A model generated the notes under the pieces. That model worked only from the letters and a program-made list of their open reading frames with translations, did no database searches and had not been told where the DNA came from. Shown one piece after another: positions 12,798 through 24,149 of a DNA stretch of 64,000 nucleotides. The stretch is taken from positions 3,774,213 to 3,838,212 of the forward strand of contig NC_069124.1 of the NCBI RefSeq assembly GCF_026914265.1, read 5' to 3'. Every line of letters starts with the position of its first letter. Positions within the stretch are counted from its first letter, which is position 1. The stretch comes from Mya arenaria (Eukaryota; Mollusca; Bivalvia; Myida; Myidae). A program made the position numbers and the translations under genes.

Positions 12798-15151
12798 CAG
12801 GGGCGTAGCTTCCTATAGGCCGTGTAGGCCGCGGCCTACACATTTTTCAGAAAAATCGAAAAAATAAAAATGCCAAATCTGAAATAAAAAATGAAGGCAT
12901 AGGAGGGTGAAGGGCTAAAATATGAAATTCCGACAAATTAATATATTGGAAACCTGGAATTTCAAATCTATCGTTTCCCTTTAATAATTGCATATTCACA
13001 CGACATTAATGTTCCGTATATAATTTATCGAAATTGGCATACCAGTTGTCTGCGCTTTGACGCCGTACATTACATAAAACATTTCCAATCGGCTTGGTAA
13101 AAGTTTGCGGGCGCTTTCTTATTTAAAATTGTAAACAGTCTGTTACTAATATGGCCGAACATAGTCCTATTTATCCTGATTTCGGATGTCTCACTTTGAT
13201 TTCAATAGATACCAAACAACAACTGCTAAAACAAACTTTGCAGTCATGCCTCCATTCTCAATTTTCATCCCGGTTAGATATGTTTATATTCAAAATCAAT
13301 ACATTCACATGTTACAACAAACATCAATTTTGACTGATAAACCTTTAACTACATACTAAATAATGCATTTATGGAAACTATTTATTACTGATAACAAGTT
13401 TGTAACCCTATATTTAATAACAGTAAGAGTGCATCTTTAAAACTATGTAACATTTAATGTTCCTGGCGATCATTGAGTGCACTTCTATCAAAGGGGTTGC
13501 ACTATGCGCAAATATAATAGATTTTTGCAGGAAGTCAAGCTTTAAATATTGAAGATCAGAGCTCAGTGTTACGACAGTGCCGCCAACATGTCTGGAAAAT
13601 ATCGTTTGCTCAAGGCTCTCGTGCGTGAACGTTCGCCGAGCGAAAATTATGTCAATTGCAAGTCGCACTGCATGAGTCTAGCGTTGGTCCATAGTTCGAA
13701 CAATCCCTGTATCCGAACTATGATGGCAACAGTTCAGGACATTGGATTCGTGTTCAATCATTCAGCAAAACGTCTAGCAGCGTTCCATGACCAGCTTTCT
13801 AGTGACGTCGCAACGAAAGAGGAAATGAACCGGCGCACTAAGCTTCGTTCGTTATGTGGGACACGGTGAATCAGTCGTGCGGACGCACTAGAAACGTTCC
13901 AAAATGCGTTCCCCGTAAGTGGTCCACGCACTTGAAACTCTTAATGAAGACGGACACGAGAAGGCCGGCCAGTATTTGGCCGCTGTACTGCGTTTTGAAT
14001 TCATAATCTCACTTGTAGTGGCGCAACACATATTGGGTGAAGCTGACAAATCTACTTCAGAAAGAAGACAATGATCTATTATATGCTATTGAAGAAACAC
14101 ACGTCATTGTCAAATTGTGCAATGACGGGAGTGCCGATCCTGATGTGTGGAATGGACTGTACATGACGCAACGGATATAAGCTCAGGCTTCGACATTCAA
14201 CCATCAATGCCACGAAGAGTTGGTCGACAACAAAACAGAGCAAATCCTAAGGTGCAAACAGGATCTGACTACTTCAGAATAACCTTGTACAATGTCTTCA
14301 TTGATCATTTAGTACAAGACAGCCGTTTCCTGAGAAATGAAACAGATACAGTGCACAACATTTGTTGCCTTCAAAACTGGACATTCTGCAGAACGACATG
14401 CTGCCATCAACTTATGCTGCTTTTGCCCCTGATTTTCACGAAACATTTGACACATTTAAAACAGAAATTCCACGAAGGAAGGTCAGATCGAGCATCGCAG
14501 CCGTAAGTCCATCCAGACTACAAGAGACCCTCAAGCAGATCAACAAGGACCTGTATCCTAGCATATTTTCATTATTCGAGGTTCTTCTTACCATGCCAAC
14601 TACATCAGCCTCTTGTGAAAAGTTGTTTAGTGGAATGAAACGAATAAAAAAACTTTCTGCGAACGTCAATGAAAAGCGACAGGTTGTCATCCTTGGCCCA
14701 AATTCACAGCCACAAGAGCATGATTATAGATGTTGACCGCGTCATCAATGTGTTTGCCTCGCAAAATTGCCGGAGATTTTATAATGATCCCTGAAAATCA
14801 AGTGTGCTGTAGAAAGCGATATAATATACATGGCATTGTTTGTGCAAGTACACATATGTTTAGCTTTGGTTTTGACATCAACATGCAATAATATTGAGTG
14901 GAATGTAATTAATCAATTTTTCAATGTTTTATTTCTATGAACTGTCTTTTTCAGCTAAAATACATACAAATTTAATTTAAAGTAAAACATATTGATATTG
15001 TTGCTGTCATTAATGGGTTTTTTTATAAAAACGAACTGTACGTCAAAACGCACCCACGACCACCTAGCTAAAACGACATCCATGGGTTGCATGCCCTCGT
15101 ACCCCCCTAGGACGTGGCCTACACATATATTTTCGTCAAGCTACGCCCCTG
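12798..15151 (+). mobile_element. decayed hAT-superfamily DNA transposon (ZMYM/THAP-like hAT type)
   Basis: Terminal inverted repeats of about 14 bp, CAGGGGCGTAGCTT, lie at 12798 and, inverted, end at 15151; the CAGGGGCG start is typical of hAT elements. Inside are two recognisable transposase segments. Residues from 13549 read QCYDSAANMSGKY, then CKSHCMSLALVHS and LRSLCGTR; these match the hAT catalytic-core landmarks QCYDGAxNMSG, CxxHxLNL and the LCxTRW block. From 14362 comes the C-terminal dimerisation region with TMPTTSASCEKLFSGMKRIK. The expected tryptophan codon after CGTR reads TGA at 13867, and the frame shifts at least twice afterwards (near 13910 and 14690), where the flanking frames still carry ADALETFQNAFP and DVDRVINVFASQNC. 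The transposase is therefore dead. No clean 8-bp target duplication is visible (ATATGGCC left, TATGCCTA right). Confidence 0.85.
13549..14790 (+). pseudogene. hAT transposase pseudogene
   Basis: This is the coding remnant inside the hAT element. The first part (13549-13866) covers the start of the RNase-H-like core. The middle survives in scattered frames: 13868-13918 continues the core in the original frame, and 13919-14070 continues it in another frame with ALETLNEDGHEKAGQYLAAV. The last part (14362-14690) carries the hAT C-terminal domain with PTTSASCEKLFS, and its end continues in a different frame to a TGA near 14795. The BED zinc finger expected at the N-terminus was not found. At least one nonsense change and two frameshifts are apparent, so no functional transposase is made. 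Confidence 0.8.
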
Positions 15152-16080
15152 TATGCCTATCAAATTCCTTTTCCATATCCAACAGTGAAAATACAGCACG
15201 CCGTATTGAAAAATCCGTATCACCATACTGTCGTTTTCTGATTCCGTATCATGCGAGTACCGTGTGTAATCACGGAACTACTTTCGCGTTGCTAAAATAG
15301 TGTCACCCAATAAAACTGGTAAAACCTGTCAATTTTTAAATACATAAAATTATCTAACTTTACTCACGCTCCAGACGCATGTAAATATTCAGGAACATGG
15401 TTCTCATGTTCTTCAAAGAACCATGTCAGAGGATAAGCACAAAGCAGAGAAAAACTTCCAAACTATCTAGACAGCTACTTCAGTGAACTTGTTGTTTGCC
15501 ATTTCGAAGTTCATAAAATGTTGCATAATCCATATTTATTATTATAAATATGAGCAGCTCGCCAAAACAAAGAAGAATGCGAATTCGCGTCATCGATAGA
15601 AATAGCGATTGACTCACAAACTTCCCGCGTTAAGTCTACAGGAAATGACGATTGGTGTATACTCGTAAAATAAGTTTTTTTATTGTTGTTTTTTGGTGCT
15701 GTGACATTTAATAACTGTTTTCGTATTAGCAATTTGTTAATTTTGCTAAAACATAAAATATTTTATTCTTATTTTGCTCAATAAAGTGAATTCTGTAACT
15801 TCTGACATCGTTTCGCTGTAGTAGCCTCCCTTGACTTCGTTACACAAAAACTACGTAACACATTCGAATTCATTCGCGCATTTGATAGATGGCGGTTAAT
15901 TTAAATCCAATTGAAGCCGAAAAATAAAAAGGAATAATTAAATAGGCAGGTATATAATAAATGGAATGTTACGATAAAACGTTTTTTCTGGTGATCTGCA
16001 CCACACCTCGTTCGATGATTACACACCGAACTCGACGTGATGCAGGTCACCAGAAAAGTGTCCTATCATAATATCCCCTA
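15152..16080 (-). mobile_element. right ~0.93-kb inverted arm of the 5.9-kb element
   Basis: Reverse-complement partner of 10158-10996, diverged by scattered substitutions and small indels (for example a T-rich insertion near 15670-15700). It abuts the right end of the hAT element exactly, so the hAT element sits at or beside the inner boundary of this arm. The outer end reads AATATCCCC followed by TA. Confidence 0.8.
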
Positions 16081-16154
16081 TAAATCAGTATAAAACCTTT
16101 CCTTATATGAGACCAATTCAAAATAAATTAGCCATAGCAAATTGGATCTTTAAC

Positions 16155-16520
16155 CTCGTGGTACGTGCCGTGGCGTAGTAGGACCACTCCACTGGACTCT
16201 GGCAGCTAATTTGAATCATGTGTTTCTTGCAGTGGCGTGGTAGGACCACTCCACTGGACTCTGACGGCTAAGTCGAGCCTCGTGTTACGTGCCGTGGCGT
16301 AGTAGGACCACTCCAATGGACTCTGGCAGCTCAGTTGAACCTCGTGTTACGTACCGTGGAGAAGTAGGACCACTCCACTGGACTCTGGCAGCTCAGTTGA
16401 TATGTGTTACTTGCAGTGGCGTAGTACGACCACTCAGCTGGACTCTGACATCTCCGTGGAACGTCGTGCTATGTGCCCTGGCATAGCCGGACTACTCCAC
16501 TGAACATTGACAGGTCAGTT
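16155..16520. repeat. ~62-bp minisatellite, 6 copies
   Basis: Six imperfect units carry the blocks GTGGCGTAGTAGGACCACTC, CACTGGACTCTGGCAGCT and CAGTTGAACCTCGTG. Spacing is 61-64 bp, and the right-most copies are most diverged. Confidence 0.9.
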
Positions 16521-17200
16521 GAAAATTTGTAAACATGACTTTAAGAGGATCTCCTGAAAATTAATATTCCTTTACACCCACACAGAAAGAGCTTTTTCGG
16601 AAATACCATAAACAAATAAAATATGTGTCTAGTCCGGTGAGTTTTTTTTATGTAAGTATTAGTTGTATGTAACCGCAATATTCAAGCATCTGTGAGATCA
16701 TGGCTGATTTTTCAGTTGACTAGTTCTGTGATATTTTAACAGTTTTTGAAAGTGAATTGAAGAAGACATGTTTGATTTGTATTGTTTTACCTAATGTTTC
16801 AATCCATATTTTAGTTGGTATGTATTGGTTTTCATTGTTCCATTTTGCATTTGGTGCAATGCATAAATTTGTATTCGGTTTGCATTTCAGTCATTTTGCT
16901 GCACTTCTGAATTTGTCACATGTAGTCGTGTTCTAATATAATCTACTTCAGAATAACAGAATTGTCATGTTTATGTTTACATCACAATTTTGTATGTGTA
17001 CGTATTTTATAACTGGTTGACATACAGTCCTAACAGCATCACAACCTTGACCATGTTGATGACACAGACGGTGAAGAGCCGTGACAGTGATGTGAGCTTT
17101 GATATATTCGAATCCATAATCCTGTAAGTTTCGGTTGATCTGTGTTAAGCCATGTTATTGTTGTTTTACATTATGAGTATACATGTATACGATGTATCTA
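16521..17200. other. intergenic, nothing recognised
   Basis: AT-rich DNA between the 62-bp array and the mariner remnant. No gene seen. Confidence 0.35.
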
Positions 17201-17204
17201 TCGG

Positions 17205-18180
17205 GGTGACTTCCGGACCATTGCTTTCAGCGGAGGCGCCGATGATTTCCTTTTCCATGCCGATGATTGTTGTTTGGTTTCTGGATCAAAATGGTACAGC
17301 CAAGTCTCGTCCGTGGTTACGATCCTGTTGATGGAAGTCGTCTCCTTCCCTGGTGTGGTGCCTTAGAAATGACCTTGACAGACGCACGCGCTTCTCCTTT
17401 TCATCTTCAGACAATAACAGTGGTATCCATCTTGCCGAAACTCTTCGCATATTCAGATGTTCAGTTAAAATTGTGTGTACAGTACCAACGCTAACACCCA
17501 CTTGTTGTAAAATTTCCACAACGTTTTGTCGTCTGACATTTTCAATGGCGTCACTGACATTGCTTATCAAGTTTTCCGTTATCTTTTTATCTTCCGCGTC
17601 CGGAATCTTCTTTTACGAATGTTCTTCCATCAGAAAATCACTTGTGTTATTTGTACATATGTGCACGACAAACTTAAGGCTTTATATCGGCTTCTTCCAG
17701 TATATTCCTTGTTTCTGAAGGCGTTTTTTTTCGATTGCCACGCACATTTATATCATGGCGCGCTGCTCCGTTACTTCAGTTGACGTCATTGAAATTTACG
17801 TTGAAAACCCAATAGTCTGTTGCGATAAGCAATAACTCAACAACGGTTGCAAGTATTACATCACAATTTTGTATGGAAGGTGACGTAACATCAATACGCT
17901 CATATAAGAATTTGTGTGACGTTATCCCACCATTTTCGAAAAATACCGAACTTGAAATATACCCATTTTTGATAAAGGACATATTTGTGGCGTGCACAAT
18001 ACTACCCGATCGGTGGTTACTATAGCGACCTTATATACAAAAATATTGAACATATTTCTACAAAAGAATATATTGCATTTTCAGTATACTTTTGAAAATG
18101 TTTTATCAAAATTGGCTAAGATCGGACGTTGAGGAAAGTTAAATTCGACAATGTCTACGTATTTTTAATGGCCCTCGTAT
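17205..18180 (-). mobile_element. truncated, frameshifted mariner transposon
   Basis: Reading the minus strand from 17570 gives VVEILQQVGVSVGTVHTIL, then LNMRRVSARWIPLLL and EKRVRLSRSFLRHHTREGDDF. This is the second helix-turn-helix and linker region of a mariner transposase, with the hallmark MRRVSARWVP. Near 17325 the frame shifts; the neighbouring frame then continues RIVTTDETWLYHFDPETKQQ, carrying the first catalytic aspartate. Similarity ends near 17205, so the other two catalytic acidic residues are missing. The 5' end is probably at about 18179, where the minus strand starts TACGAGGGCCATTAAAAAT, a typical mariner terminal repeat beginning after TA. No 3' terminal repeat was found. Confidence 0.85.
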
Positions 18181-19040
18181 ATAAGGCCACTAGACACGTG
18201 ATAAATTATTGTTAAATGCATTACGTATTATTTTACTTGCAAAATATATTACGTCATATTTGATTGATTTACGTAGTATCTTATATGATTGATTTACTAT
18301 GTAATGCGTAATTATAACCATGTTCTTACTATTGTTTATTTGTTTATTTTCAGTATGTTGATTATTCGCATATACGTGATAACCATCTAAATGGTGAATA
18401 CAGAGTGATATATAGAGAGAGTTGTTTATCTTGCTATTCACTTATTGTACACAATTATAATAAAAGGACACAGACTACGAACCACTCCCTCAACTCGAGG
18501 ACCATCCCTTGTGAATACATATCAACATTATAAGCCGTATTTCCCTGGGTTACATGTGACCATGCGTTTAAACTTTTGTAACTGGTATGAGCATTACATT
18601 TTTTTAGTTTTCGTTTCAGAATCATCTTATTGAATTTGGTACCAATGCCTTCAATTCAGTCGTATAAGAGAACATACAATAGAACATATCTCAGTTGTTT
18701 GAAAAACTGCCGATTTTTTTCTTAAAGCGTTGGTAACACAAAGAAAATATGCTGATTTTTACAAATGATTTACTTTACAATACATTTTGAATAGGTTAAT
18801 CCACTGCATCTTTCCGTTAGTTACACTCTGCAATCATCTCAGCCACAGTTTTGGTCCTTATTTTATATGAATATCTTGAACGTTTTACAAGATATTGTCA
18901 TTTTTAAAGGTTTTGTACAACAATGACGCCAAGGCTTATGGCAATAAATCAACTTTTGTCTTCAAAAACAGATGATGACTCGTGACGTCATTTCCGGTAC
19001 TGCGGCAGGCAAATATTCGCATTATTCAAGGTGCCGACTT
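18181..19040. other. intergenic, nothing recognised
   Basis: AT-rich DNA with no supportable feature. Confidence 0.35.
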
Positions 19041-19400
19041 TATCTGTTTGAAATTGTCTAAAATGGAGTTTTAACTGAGGGACCAGTTCATAAATTGCAT
19101 AAAGAATGATTTTTATATTTTCCACGTTTCACGATACTGTACGTGAAGTACAGTGTATTTATTTGAAAAATGTATACTTTTCTTGATAAAGATGTTTTAA
19201 ATTACAACGGCCCCGAATATCATGAAATTGTCCAAAATGTAGCTTTAACTGAGGGACCAGTTCATAAATTGCAGAAAGAATACGATTTATATAGTCCACG
19301 TAGCACGATAAAATGTGAAGTACAGTGTATTTAAAATGATGTATACTTTAATTTATTACGAAGTCTGATATCATAACGGCCCTGAATATCATTTTTGATT
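19040..19400. repeat. 174-bp direct tandem duplication (2 copies)
   Basis: Two diverged copies start at 19049 and 19223. Shared blocks include TTTAACTGAGGGACCAGTTC, ATAAATTGCA-AAAGAAT, GAAGTACAGTGTATTT and CGGCCC-GAATATCAT. The copies are separated by substitutions and small indels. Confidence 0.85.
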
Positions 19401-19502
19401 GAAAATATTAATTTAATTAAATATCCACTCCCCGCACCCATCCGAAAGGATGAAGGTTACACGGTACTATAACAATTGCCTATATGTTTTTCAATCTTCT
19501 AA

Positions 19503-19795
19503 GCAGTAGTCTCCCTTGGTGAGCATCGACAAACTAACGTTAAGCTGAATTGTTTAATTTGCAAATGTCATCCAAAAGAATAAATTCCAGATTATTCCTT
19601 CATAATATATAGTATTTTTTATTCCCTCTCAATTTACTGATTTAGTAAAGTGTTTACAAAAAAACAAGTACAATTATTACAGTACTATCAACAACAATGT
19701 CTTTCGAACATATGCATACTTCACATGTTATCATTGAAGTAAATAACAACTTTAATTTTGGTGATCTGCATGCATGGTTTTCTTCTATATTTATA
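19503..19795 (-). mobile_element. dispersed repeat, inverted partner of 9380-9592
   Basis: Reverse-complement relative of 9380-9592 with ~70 additional bases in an AT-rich segment near 19600-19680. The AAGGGAGA motif at its edge also occurs near 26325, 60289 and 60335, suggesting a family of related elements. Confidence 0.65.
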
Positions 19796-19895
19796 GCGAG
19801 GACTTGATGCTTCTATTATGCATCATTTTTTTTTCTTGTAAAAGGCTGTAACTATTTCAATTTTACGTCGAGTGTATAGAATAATAGCACATGTT

Positions 19896-20271
19896 AAGGG
19901 CCTTCCACAGTGCAAAAGAGGGTGGGGAAGCCCAAATATTGAAATGTTTCAACAGTTCATGTTTTATCAAGTTTTGAGGAGCAAACTTTTTGTGTATGTT
20001 AATGTTGATTGGGTACTACTGACTATTTCGATATAAAAACATATTCATTTTGCATAAAGACATTTCGGGAAGAATGCAAATGCTTATTGATTGGAAATGT
20101 GAATAATCTTCTTTCTTAAAATTTGCTCAACTCCTTATAACAGCTACACATGTTACAACGGATATATGTATTATGCTTGCTAAATATTTACGATCAATAC
20201 TAGATAAAAATTGAATTTAAAAAAAATAAAGTTTTGGTCCTTCCAACGTCTTTTGCATTTTGAAGGCCCTT
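19896..20271 (+). mobile_element. 376-bp MITE-like element with terminal inverted repeats (copy B)
   Basis: The left end AAGGGCCTTCCACAGTGCAA and the right end, read on the other strand as AAGGGCCTTCAAAATGCAA, form ~24-bp imperfect terminal inverted repeats that continue AAGA. No coding region lies between them. Related sequence occurs at 3352-3480 and, inverted, 57940-58090. The structure fits a non-autonomous DNA transposon; target duplication is unclear. Confidence 0.65.
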
Positions 20272-21810
20272 GAACAAAACACATGGACTTTATTTTTTCT
20301 TGCGACGACGGATTAGCCATTTTAGCCTTAAATTTCAAAAGTTGTGGAATTTTGGGATATAATGTGACTAGTCATTTCAAGGTGTGTAACATAATCCATT
20401 CATCTGGTCAGTTTCAATGTTTCTGCTAACCAAAAACAGTTCAGAAAGCGTCAGCAAAATAATAAAGTGCCGATTATAATGCAAAATTTAGTTAAGATTT
20501 TCCGTTAAAATTATTAACATGTTTTACAGCTCGTGTCTTAATAAACTTAAATGAACGTACACTTATTCTTCTTAATATGTTCATTATCCCTTCAGGATGA
20601 TAATTTGTGGTTAGAAAACATTAATTTGTATTTGCTTTTTATGCCGCTGGGCCGCCAGCCAGCTTACTTCACGCCGCGAGGCCGCTTGACTGCTTGATTG
20701 ACTTTTTGTTAAAATGATGATAACCACTTCAATATGTTACTTTATGAATAAAAACACCATTATCTTATAAAAAAAATATATAAGAATACGCATAAAAATG
20801 GTTTGAAATCGATAAACAGTTTTAGGCCGCTAGGCAATTTTAAGCAGACCAATTTTAAGCAGGTAGGCTGCCAGGCCGCAAAAAATACCCCGACCGACCC
20901 TACAGTGTGGATTATTTTTTTCTTTATTTCCTAAATTCCTAAAAATGTGCATGTTTGGGGTGAGCATGTGCTAATTTTATATGCACAGCATGTTATAAGT
21001 TACAGGACGAATACCTTTTGCTATTTGAGTGTATATTGTATAATGATATACGATGTAAGTCTATCAATAGATCTATACCATAGAGAAAGACCAGGTATGT
21101 TCAAAACTGGCCATTTGTTCAAATCTAATAATGCAAAATTTGTGAAGAAAATAGCTGTATGTATCTCAAAGTTTGTGAAATAAAATTATTAGCAGATTGG
21201 TATACGGAATTAAGATAAAGTTGTCAAATAATGTGTACTGTTAATGATTTTTTTGTTCGCATTCTACGAACATATTTATCATATCAATTTGAACATGGGC
21301 CTTTTCTTCTTAATCGAATACGAATGTACAAGCGTCAGTAACACTGTTAATAGACATACAGTAGAGAAGGAATTCATAATTCAAATATTTAAAAATTATA
21401 CTTAATTATATAGATAAAGTTGTTAACACTGTGATATAGATACGCCTATGTATATATCTTATTCGCCGTACACGTATATATAAGACATTGTATAACATTA
21501 ATTTTACCACGTGTCATTTTGGCCTATTTCAAATCTGAATTGTGTTGTGTATTTCTTTTTAATAAACTTTCTCCTTGTTATTTAAAACTAATATTCCCTG
21601 ATATAGGTCGGTTTGGTGCATAATCCAATTTTTTTTATAAAAAATGTTATGCCTAACTTCCTGCCCTATTTTTTTTTAGATGTTAGTGATATTTTGCGGG
21701 GCCTAATAAGTAGAATATAAAATGAACAGTACTAGAACACGCTTATTAAAGCCATTCAACTAATTCAAATATGTTTAAGTTTAAACAAAAACACATGTCA
21801 GTATTTATAT
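20272..21810. other. intergenic, mostly nothing; inverted GC-rich patches at 20636-20890
   Basis: No gene seen. The segment 20636-20890 is bounded by inverted, similar GC-rich ends (ATGCCGCTGGGCCGCCAG on the left; GCGGCCTGGCAGCC on the other strand at the right). It may be another small non-autonomous element. Confidence 0.35.
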
Positions 21811-21816
21811 TTTATT
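21811..21816 (-). terminator. candidate polyadenylation signal of the forkhead gene
   Basis: AATAAA on the minus strand, ~470 bp downstream of the forkhead stop codon and the first canonical hexamer I noticed in the 3' region. Confidence 0.45.
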
Positions 21817-22283
21817 GCACTGTTTCGTGACAGAATGAGGAATGTAACTTTAATATCACATAAAGATTTAGGTTCTACACAAACTATACACATTTAAACG
21901 TCTACAAACATACAACAATAACAAATAAATTAGCACTGAAATGTACAAATGGGATCTATTTTGTATAGAAAAGCCCTGGGTAGAAGTGCACAAATAAGTT
22001 TTCACACAACTTCAAAGGCTAAGAACTATACTGTTAGTATTATGCGTAGAAATGCACAGACTATTATGCGTTAAAAATATATTTACATATGCGTAGTACG
22101 GCACAGATGACTTCGTACTTATAAGAGATTGTTCATTATGTACAGTAAGGCGATTATTTACATTCTGGGTTGTACCAGTCGAGTCTTTGGATAACATAAC
22201 TAGACGGACGGAGTTATTGGGACAAGTCAATGATTCAGCATCTGTGAGTGCTCCGACCTGTACGGACGGACGGACGGTGGGGC

Positions 22284-23486
22284 TCACCGAGTCAGCTGCG
22301 TGGAATACTGGGATCCGTAGTAAGGTGGCTGTTGGAATGAGGAGTAGGCGCCGAGTGACGCGTTGGTGCTGGGTGGCATGGGAGGCGAGGTGGTCACCGG
22401 AAGATAAGAGCTTCCCAACGATCCCCCGAGGCTCGAACCGAAACTATTGGGAATACCGTTACCCAGCGAGTTACTGAGACCGTTTGACATGGACCCGCCG
22501 GGGTAGTAGGGTGGGTAGGTAGATGTTGGCTGCGTCGACCAGGGCTCCTGTTTTTGAGGGAGACCCGGGTATTGTTGTGATTGTCCAAGGCCTTGTGGGA
22601 ATGACGGTAGACCCAAGGGATTAAGGGCCGGATACGGTTTATAGCCGTGTGGTGGGTACAGGCTAAAGTGTCCGTAAGAGTTCACGTGTTGTACATGCGC
22701 TTCCATCGCCATCTTTTGCTTCTGTAACTTGAACCGTTTTGCTCTTCTGAGGAAACTTCCGTTGCCGAACATGTCCCCGCAGCCGGGATGCAGCGCCCAG
22801 TAGTTTCCCTTTCCAGGTCGGCCGGGGGCGCGCGGAACCTTGACAAAACAGTCATTTAATGACAGGTTATGACGAATGGAGTTCTGCCATCGCTGTTGGT
22901 TCTCCTTGAAGTACGGGAAGCGGTTCATAATGAATGCGTAGATCTCATTGAGCGTCATCATTCCATTCGTGGAACTCTCGACGGCCATTGTTATCAGCGC
23001 GATGTATGAGTAAGGTGGTTTCACGTCAGCAAACCGCCGCTTCTGTTGCGAGAGCGTGGAAGTTCCGGAGAAACTCCCCGGGGAGCCGCACTCCTCTCCC
23101 TCCAGAAGGTCGCCGTCTGTACCATCGTCATCTCCACCATCATCCGGATATCCGTCGTCAGCTTCAGCGCCCATAGACATGTCCTGCAAGGGAGGAAAAT
23201 AAATATGTATTTGTGAACACAGAACACAGAAGATTCACTGCAAGAAGTTACTATGATAGATACTAGAAAATAGAATTTATTCACAAAGTAATCGTTAAAA
23301 AGGACTGTAATGTAACCAACACTGTTAATTAATTAATACTATTTCATTATCTATTTCGTTATATAATAAAAATGTTGATTTATTTATAATAATAATAAAA
23401 AATAAATAAAAAATGAATAATAATAATAATATTATTATTAATAATAATAATACAAGTAATAATAATGGTGATAAAAAATATTGATG

Positions 23487-23533
<47 letters not shown>

Positions 23534-23543
23534 TATAATAATG

Positions 23544-23594
<51 letters not shown>

Positions 23595-24136
23595 GTAACA
23601 ATGAAAATGAAAATAAATAATTTTGAAAAAAAATAATATATTTATGTGTTGTTAAACGAATTATTCGTTTTTGTAAACTATTATTCGATGTTTTATGGTC
23701 GCACGTTTTAATTACAATTAAGGTAACTTTTTATGAATAAAAAAAAAGAATATTACAGTATCCCTTTTCATGGCGGTAAGTGTTTCATTATATTTTTTAG
23801 CTATTTGATAACAAATATTCATAGCTTTTACGGTAAATGTGTTCAAATACTAACAAAATGTGCAGAATTAATACTTAAATGCATGTTTTGTATAACAGCA
23901 TTTAATCTATAGCGGGTTTTTTTAATTAAAAACTAGCCTTCTAATAACCACATTTTACTTATCTCACTTATATAAAAAAAAATATACATACAATAACACA
24001 TAGAAGCGGAACATACCTGATGTTGCATTCCGGGATGCATCATGCCGCCGCCAACTCCGGCAGCCATGAGGCAAGCGGTGTTGGTTTCCTGGTCGTCTTC
24101 CTGTCTAAGCATCTCGCCGCCCTCGCTCAGGATCAT
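22284..24136 (-). CDS. FoxAB: forkhead transcription factor, FoxAB-like, two exons
   Basis: DNA-binding transcription factor acting in the nucleus. Exon 1 runs 24136-24017 (40 codons, ATG at 24136) and ends CATCAG before a GTATGT donor. Exon 2 runs 23183-22284 after a TTGCAG acceptor, in phase 0. The product is 339 residues. An acidic, glycine-rich stretch (about 45-75) precedes the forkhead domain (about 95-193), which starts [17 protein letters not shown] and contains helix 3 as [15 protein letters not shown]. Wing residues [10 protein letters not shown] and [12 protein letters not shown] follow. The C-terminal half is rich in Pro, Tyr, Ser and Gly, as in an activation domain. The domain mixes FoxA-like ([11 protein letters not shown]) and FoxB-like (WALHPxCGDMF) features, as expected of FoxAB, a class kept in molluscs and other invertebrates but not vertebrates. 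Forkhead identity is certain; FoxAB rather than a divergent FoxB is likely. An upstream TAG in frame supports this start, but a further 5' exon is possible. Confidence 0.88.
23375..23615. repeat. (AAT)n microsatellite inside the forkhead intron
   Basis: Long, interrupted tracts of AAT/TAA trinucleotides lie within the 833-bp intron of the FoxAB-like gene. Confidence 0.95.
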
Positions 24137-24149
24137 AATATTCAAGACT

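Noticed and set aside
9380-19795. Retrovirus-like or LTR element bounded by long repeats
   Set aside because: The long repeats are inverted, not direct, and no gag, pol or primer-binding features are seen.
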